Source of the DNA: Megaleporinus macrocephalus
Lineage: Eukaryota; Chordata; Actinopteri; Characiformes; Anostomidae
NCBI GenBank assembly: GCA_021613375.1
Contig: CM038703.1
Span: forward strand, 23,734,194 to 23,798,193
DNA length: 64,000 nucleotides
Reading direction: 5' to 3'
Both the position numbers and the translations under genes were made by a program. The notes beneath the pieces were generated by a model, which was not told the DNA's origin, did no database searches, and saw only the letters and a list, made by a program, of their open reading frames with translations. This document shows positions 61,463 to 64,000 of this stretch, piece after piece. Position 1 is the first letter of the stretch. Every line of letters begins with the position of its first letter.

Positions 61463-63334
61463 CTTTATTGATCTCGAAGGAAATTTAGCAGCCAGTAGCA
61501 GTTACAAACACAGTACAAAAAAAACAATAAGGTATATAAAAGTTAAATAGTGTTTAAATAGTGTCCAGGAGTGCAAATGTACAGGATGTACAGCAAAGTG
61601 TCAATAGTGTCTATGAGTGCTGACATAAGATGTCCAGTAAAGTGTCGAGAGTGCAAATAAAATAAACTGTAATTTGAACTAAGGGACTTGTTCCTCGTCT
61701 GTCCTCCTCCCTCTTCCGGCTCCACTGAGAGGAATTGAAGAGTCTGATGGCTCTCGGGACTATAGCATTGATTTGTCTTATGACAGTGGTAGGATGGACA
61801 GAAACACCTGTGTGCTTTTTGAGAATCAAATCTTTAAGAGGTAGAAAGAACATTAGGCTCAATTCATGCTTTAAGTACTGTTTATCTGGTGGTCCACATC
61901 CCAAAAACCTTTACTATGTAACATTTTGGTGGAAATATGTAATTGCACGCAACATATGTTTTGTAATGTCAGGTGTGCTTCAGTTTGCTTCCTCTAGTAG
62001 ATGAATCTGTTAGCTGTGATAACTGAAAGCATATTTAAAGTGAACTCAATCAATCCTTGTCAAACAAGGATTGATTGAAGAAATAAACTATTTTCACGCA
62101 TGTGGTTTAGAATTATTATTTCAGGCTTTACATAGTGAATCATTGCAAAACACACACACACCATATTTTAGGGTGTTTTTTCTTCTTATCATAGTGATAG
62201 ACAGCAATATGCAGCTACTCATAATTATAAATCTTCTCGTGTGTTTATTAGTAAGTGTCCTTCACAGGGCTCAGTTTTAGATCTGCTGTTCTTTATCATA
62301 TAAATGTTATATAAATTTTACAATACAGTACACCACCATGCTTTAATTTTCATTGTTACTTAGATGTACGTCAGCTTCAGAACTGCTAGAACTATTCCAC
62401 CACCAGCTTTATCTGACTGTATTCATGACAGTCATGGGCATGAAAACTCAACATTAGTAAAACTGAGTTGCTTATAGTCAATTCCAAAGCACTGATATCA
62501 ACATCATCGCTTTTTGACATCAAAAAGTTGTCATTTGTTATCTTTGACCGCACAATCTTTGACAATGACTTTAACTGGCTACTTGCACAAGATGGCGCCG
62601 CATAACTGATGCTATAAGCAGGATGCGTATAACAACATTTGGCAGCGTATAAGTTGATACTACATATCTAATTTTTACAGGAGATTCAGTGTCCACGCAG
62701 TACAAGGTTCCTCTCATTAATTACAAAGCTCTGCAAGATCTGACAGTCATCTTGTACTTTAAGGTCACTCAGTTTAGGACTTCTTCATGCTCCGAGGTTT
62801 AAATTGACCTCTATAGATAGTTGATCTTGTAGAGTAGTAGTTCTTAAATTATGAAATAATTTTCCCAAGTCCATCTGGGAATGTGTCCTCTCTGCTTCCA
62901 TGAAAATATCTGTTAAAAACATATTTCCTGATGTTATCAGTGTCCATCTTGTACTTAGATTTTATATCTGTAATGCCCTTTGATGAGTTATTGTGTACTT
63001 TCTGTTTAATGTGTTTATGTTCTTTGATTGTAAAGCGACCTTGGACATAGTTAAGGTGCCTCATAAAAATAAAAGGAATGTTGATGGTGAGGGTGTTTTT
63101 AATTCTCCTGATTTAGTAATGCTACTTCTTTCAACCTTTTAATGAAATACATGAAAGGTGGTTTCAGACCTCTGCATAGTACTGTATGGTGCGATTACAG
63201 CATCACTACAAATCACACTGCTCACCTTCCAGCACACACTGCGGAATCTGCTGCTCCGCAATCGGCCATTAATGCCTGCCTGCCTGATCCGTGCTAAATA
63301 GTTACTGTTTTGGAACAAGTCATCCCACTCTTTT
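43769..63334 (-). CDS. tbc1d5: TBC1 domain family member 5 (18 coding exons to the stop; 5' exon(s) off the right edge)
   Basis: TBC1D5 is a RabGAP for Rab7 that binds the retromer subunit VPS29 and LC3-family proteins, linking endosome-to-Golgi retrieval with autophagy. The 18 exons sum to 2347 nt, giving 781 residues from KEWDDLF to NPADI and TGA. Visible parts in order: LIR1-like EWDDLF; TBC domain with Arg finger in LRTFPEM and Gln finger in LLYKQ; insertion loop with NNPLSQDEG, whose Leu corresponds to human L142, the VPS29 contact; Ser-rich linker; helical EEELEAQ...EKEDEVLVSLAGLKQ; acidic tail with LIR2-like DDYILV; C-terminus FTIVNPADI. Human TBC1D5 is 795 residues and has about 55 more at the start. 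Every junction is GT-AG and in phase. Confidence 0.96.
44285..44563 (-). CDS. tbc1d5: tbc1d5 exon, acidic C-terminal region
   Basis: Ninety-three codons. IKDILKGALRFNQSQLEAEE and ITIADDHYCS are conserved with human; the rest is acidic, Ser- and Gln-rich and variable. Confidence 0.94.
44781..45095 (+). repeat. repeat block X, copy 1
   Basis: Shares GGAGTGAGTTATGAAATTT-like and AAATTATATACCTGGTGGAA sequence with 45579-45868. The order here is X-Y-X. Confidence 0.75.
45108..45570 (+). repeat. repeat block Y, copy 2
   Basis: Shares long identical runs with copy 1, such as CAATCATGTTGCACAGTGCA and GCCTTTTTATTTATTTGGAG. It lies between two copies of block X in a tbc1d5 intron. Confidence 0.85.
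45579..45868 (+). repeat. repeat block X, copy 2
   Basis: Second copy, diverged and with small indels, ending TTTGGCAAAAAAGAGC where copy 1 ends TTTGGCTAAAATGAGC. Confidence 0.75.
45875..46430. mobile_element. ACAACCCCAATTCC-family transposon, internally related fragment (copy C)
   Basis: Contains CTGTGTTTTGGACAGCAGTA, GGCTCTGTTGTAAAAGAGTC and a right-end remnant, TCATTGCATTGCATTTTATT, all resembling the internal and 3' parts of the copy at 49.2 kb. Termini are decayed. Confidence 0.45.
46977..47056 (-). CDS. tbc1d5: tbc1d5 exon KIQDVILQEHLEKEDEVL
   Basis: An 80-nt exon. The acceptor AAACAG at 47057 was preferred to a nearer ATTCAG because only it keeps the frame (GKIQDVILQ). It continues the helical segment to SLAGLKQ. 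Confidence 0.93.
47153..47249 (-). CDS. tbc1d5: tbc1d5 exon, predicted coiled segment
   Basis: A 97-nt exon encoding EELEAQVSFLQGQINDLEAM and SKYCAKMMNVHI. The heptad-like Leu/Ile spacing suggests a coiled coil and it matches the human EEELEAQISFLQGQLND. Confidence 0.94.
47578..47786 (-). CDS. tbc1d5: tbc1d5 exon with SATKKDSFFNISRSRSHSK
   Basis: A 209-nt exon encoding SSSPSTESLSGG, a lineage-specific insert with SPPLLVSRGRESSTSSPP, then the conserved SATKKDSFFNISRSRSHSKS. It is longer than the human equivalent because of the insert. Confidence 0.92.
49197..49885. mobile_element. ACAACCCCAATTCC-family transposon (copy D)
   Basis: Starts ACAACCCCAATTCCAAAAAT and ends in GATTTGCAAATCACTGCATA-CAGTTTTTATTTACAT, with internal ACTGGGTATAAAAAGAG as in copy A. 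It lies in a tbc1d5 intron. Confidence 0.7.
50001..50272 (-). CDS. tbc1d5: tbc1d5 exon, Ser/Gln-rich linker
   Basis: A 272-nt exon. It begins STKAAPLNINKVSSSLLNFG, conserved with human, then a variable Pro/Ser/Gln-rich stretch with seven serines in a row, and ends LLKSESMPVHLSK, again conserved. Confidence 0.93.
50368..50453 (-). CDS. tbc1d5: tbc1d5 exon NNPRPVNYQFQQNLDYYKT
   Basis: An 86-nt exon matching human NPRPVTYQFHPNLDYYKARG, with LMNRT at its end and a split Arg codon. Confidence 0.94.
51815..51921 (-). CDS. tbc1d5: tbc1d5 exon IASNFQTCLGLLMHYP
   Basis: A 107-nt exon encoding IASNFQTCLGLLMHYPPVGD and SLLHKALFLRDPK, the last helices of the TBC domain. Confidence 0.94.
53141..53283 (-). 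CDS. tbc1d5: tbc1d5 exon RWVRLLFGREFPLQDLL
   Basis: A 143-nt exon encoding RWVRLLFGREFPLQDLLVVW and DALFADSITLDLVDYVFVAM. This carries the family block RWxRLLFGREF near the end of the TBC fold. Confidence 0.96.
53842..54014 (-). CDS. tbc1d5: tbc1d5 exon GKEEMLTSIPFARPQD to IAPQIYG
   Basis: A 173-nt exon including VAIVTKVNRIQDQLVKKHDI and HMHLNRLEIAPQIYG. It is the best-conserved block of the C-terminal half of the TBC domain. Confidence 0.96.
54144..54213 (-). CDS. tbc1d5: tbc1d5 exon AMFSQLMETAEPWFSSFE
   Basis: A 70-nt exon encoding AMFSQLMETAEPWFSSFERE-VRK, the conserved TBC helix ending in a variable charged linker. Confidence 0.95.
54316..54366 (-). CDS. tbc1d5: tbc1d5 exon EEMKVLLNPKFHEHDA
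   Basis: A short 51-nt exon with acceptor TTTTCAG and donor GTGAG. It matches human SEEMKTVLNPEYLEHDAY. Confidence 0.93.
55188..55276 (-). CDS. tbc1d5: tbc1d5 exon GMHELLAPIVFVLHCDH
   Basis: An 89-nt exon encoding GMHELLAPIVFVLHCDHQAF and QHASETANP, nearly identical to human TBC1D5 at this point. Confidence 0.95.
55595..55634 (+). repeat. (AAT)n microsatellite
   Basis: About 13 AAT/TAA units in a tbc1d5 intron. Confidence 0.85.
56254..56356 (-). CDS. tbc1d5: tbc1d5 exon with TBC glutamine finger
   Basis: A 103-nt exon encoding FPEMRYFQEEDVRTKL, DILFCYARENEQLLYKQ. The final CAG (56256-56254) is the Gln finger (human Q204). Confidence 0.95.
56640..57005 (-). mobile_element. tRNA-derived SINE
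   Basis: On the minus strand the head reads CGGCACGGTGGTGTAGTGG (A box, 56987-56999 region) followed by GGTTCGATCCC (B box, 56943-56953), an RNA polymerase III promoter. The body has the standard fish SINE text (TGTGTGGAGTTGCAT, CCTCCCACACGTCCAAAGAC), and a (TTA)n tail is at 56647-56684. It is inserted in a tbc1d5 intron in the gene's own orientation. Confidence 0.8.
57513..60478. mobile_element. apparent hAT-like element enclosing a minisatellite
   Basis: The right end (minus strand) is AGGGCTGAAACGATTCCTCG, a common fish hAT terminus, followed by CTCGATTACAAAAAATC. The left side (57513-57600) has a related inverted text including AATCGATTAAAAAATATTTT. No convincing target duplication was found, so the left border is approximate. 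Confidence 0.5.
58088..60025 (+). repeat. 85-bp minisatellite, about 23 tandem units
   Basis: Consecutive TAACTAG anchors fall at 58109, 58194, 58279 and 58364, exactly 85 bp apart. The unit includes TAACTAGTCATTACATATAA, CCATAACTAACATACACGCT and TCACACTGACTTAC. Variants (TTTAT or TTTCT; CACCATC or CACGATC) recur. A 4-bp loss occurs near 58446 and an AC-rich insertion at about 59821-59898. Confidence 0.95.
60565..60632 (-). CDS. tbc1d5: tbc1d5 exon with TBC arginine finger
   Basis: A 68-nt exon encoding SLWNKFFQDKELRSMIKQDV-LR and two bases of Thr. The AGA codon at 60569-60567 is the catalytic Arg finger (human R169). Confidence 0.94.
60733..60807 (-). CDS. tbc1d5: tbc1d5 exon with VPS29-binding insertion loop
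   Basis: Twenty-five codons, HITNPRKAAGQQDLVVNN then PLSQDEG. The loop corresponds to the human insertion in which Leu142 (in NNPLSQ) packs into VPS29; that leucine is kept. Confidence 0.94.
60903..60992 (-). CDS. tbc1d5: tbc1d5 exon LYLDILPEDKNQW
   Basis: Thirty whole codons encoding LYLDILPEDKNQWINKTREL and RAQYEQIKET, matching human LFLCVLPQDKSQW in the TBC domain. Confidence 0.95.
61358..61990 (-). mobile_element. LINE 3' fragment with (GATA)n tail
   Basis: On the minus strand the end reads AAATTTCCTTCGAGATCAAT-AAAGTATCTATC, a common 3' terminus of RTE-like fish LINEs, running into a (TATC)n tract at 61358-61461. Upstream, IVPRAIRLFNSS resembles the end of the LINE ORF. No intact reading frame. 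Confidence 0.55.
62215..63085 (+). pseudogene. L2/CR1-like reverse transcriptase relic
   Basis: The sequence CTTCACAGGGCTCAGTTTTAG is a decayed (V/L)PQGSVLGPLLF block; CATTGTTACTTAGATGTACG is a decayed HCYADDTQ block; the 3' end, AAAGCGACCTTGGACATAGT then TCATAAAAATAAAA, is a usual LINE end. Many stops. Confidence 0.6.
63226..63334 (-). CDS. tbc1d5: tbc1d5 exon: LIR1 and start of TBC domain
   Basis: A 109-nt exon, acceptor TTTGCAG, donor GTGAGC. It encodes KEWDDLFQNSNYLARIRQAG and ...SSRFRSVCWK. W-D-D-L corresponds to the human W-E-E-L LC3-interacting motif. The preceding exon is outside the window. Confidence 0.95.
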
Positions 63335-64000
63335 CTGCAAAGCAAGAACGACATACACAGTGTTTAAAAATAAGGGTGGACAAATGCACACGGATTGTCA
63401 TTGTCACTACATGGTTTTCTGCCTATATTACTGATCTGTACTTCTAGAACGATAAAAAAAAACCACCACCAAGACAGTATTAGTCCAACTGCATAACCTG
63501 CATAATACTTCATGCTAATATTTCAACACTGAGACACTAAATGTTTTAGTGCATTTTGTCTGTTTAAAATTTTTCACAAAGCTCAGGAAAAAAAAGAAGT
63601 GTCACTTAGGAGTGAAAGGAAAAAAAAGGGCACGTGAACATGCACATATCGGCCAATACCCAAACACTAAAAAGTGCAGACATTGAAACTAAAGATACCT
63701 GGACTGATTTAACATGAAAACGCATCCTTTAGTTCTGTACAGTTACAAATGTAGTACTGAAGGAACTTCAAGGAACCAAGCATTATGTAAACATTGTCCT
63801 GGGCTGAATTCAATACATCAAATATTGGTTTGAAATACCAATCAAATGTAAACGTATCTGTGTGGCTTGATTTTAATATATTTCTGCATTAAGTACAATA
63901 AATGTACATTGTCTAAAGGCCTTGAGTTGTATTGTGATTAATGTGGCTACCACCTTACAAAAAAAAAAAAAAGCACAAGAAATAATTAATGTACAAGAGG

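Overview
The window is vertebrate nuclear DNA, almost certainly from a teleost fish and possibly an otophysan (the group assignment is an inference). The evidence is AT-rich sequence, GT-AG introns, many dinucleotide microsatellites and typical teleost mobile elements (Tc1-like, hAT-like, L2/RTE-like LINE pieces, a tRNA-derived SINE). There is no prokaryotic-style operon, CRISPR array or phage module.

Three protein-coding genes could be read, all on the minus strand. On the left, 811-15872 holds the first two coding exons of a raftlin gene (rftn1); the rest continues left of the window, and a possible non-coding first exon ends at 24823. In the middle, 30904-41775 holds a complete dazl gene of nine coding exons and 208 codons, encoding the germ-cell RNA-binding protein with an RRM and one DAZ-like motif. 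On the right, 43769-63334 holds 18 coding exons of tbc1d5, a RabGAP that acts with retromer, running to its natural stop; the first coding exon or exons, for about 55 residues in human, lie beyond position 64000. All exon joins listed were checked by hand for GT/AG borders, phase and agreement with the known family sequence. Human chromosome 3p24 has the order RFTN1-DAZL-PLCL2-TBC1D5. The same order and orientation is kept here, but no PLCL2 lies in the 2 kb between dazl and tbc1d5.

Layout: 1-15.9 kb, rftn1 coding exons in a large intron carrying Tc1, hAT and other repeats. 15.9-25 kb, probable rftn1 intron 1, with a palindromic element and a LINE piece. 25-27.6 kb, intergenic with a transposon copy. 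27.6-30.9 kb, probable dazl 3' UTR of uncertain length. 30.9-41.8 kb, dazl, whose intron 6 contains a Tc1-like element split by a 1.84-kb solo LTR and whose intron 5 contains an hAT-like element. 41.8-43.8 kb, the dazl promoter and tbc1d5 3' flank. 43.8-64 kb, tbc1d5, with repeat blocks, a SINE and an 85-bp minisatellite of about 23 copies inside an apparent hAT-like element.

The genes do not form one pathway. Raftlin organises lipid rafts and receptor uptake, Dazl controls translation in germ cells, and TBC1D5 controls Rab7 and retromer-autophagy traffic. They are together because of ancient synteny. The most informative unusual structures are the nested LTR-in-Tc1 insertion with a readable empty site, the minisatellite inside a transposon, and direct repeats flanking the last two tbc1d5 exons.
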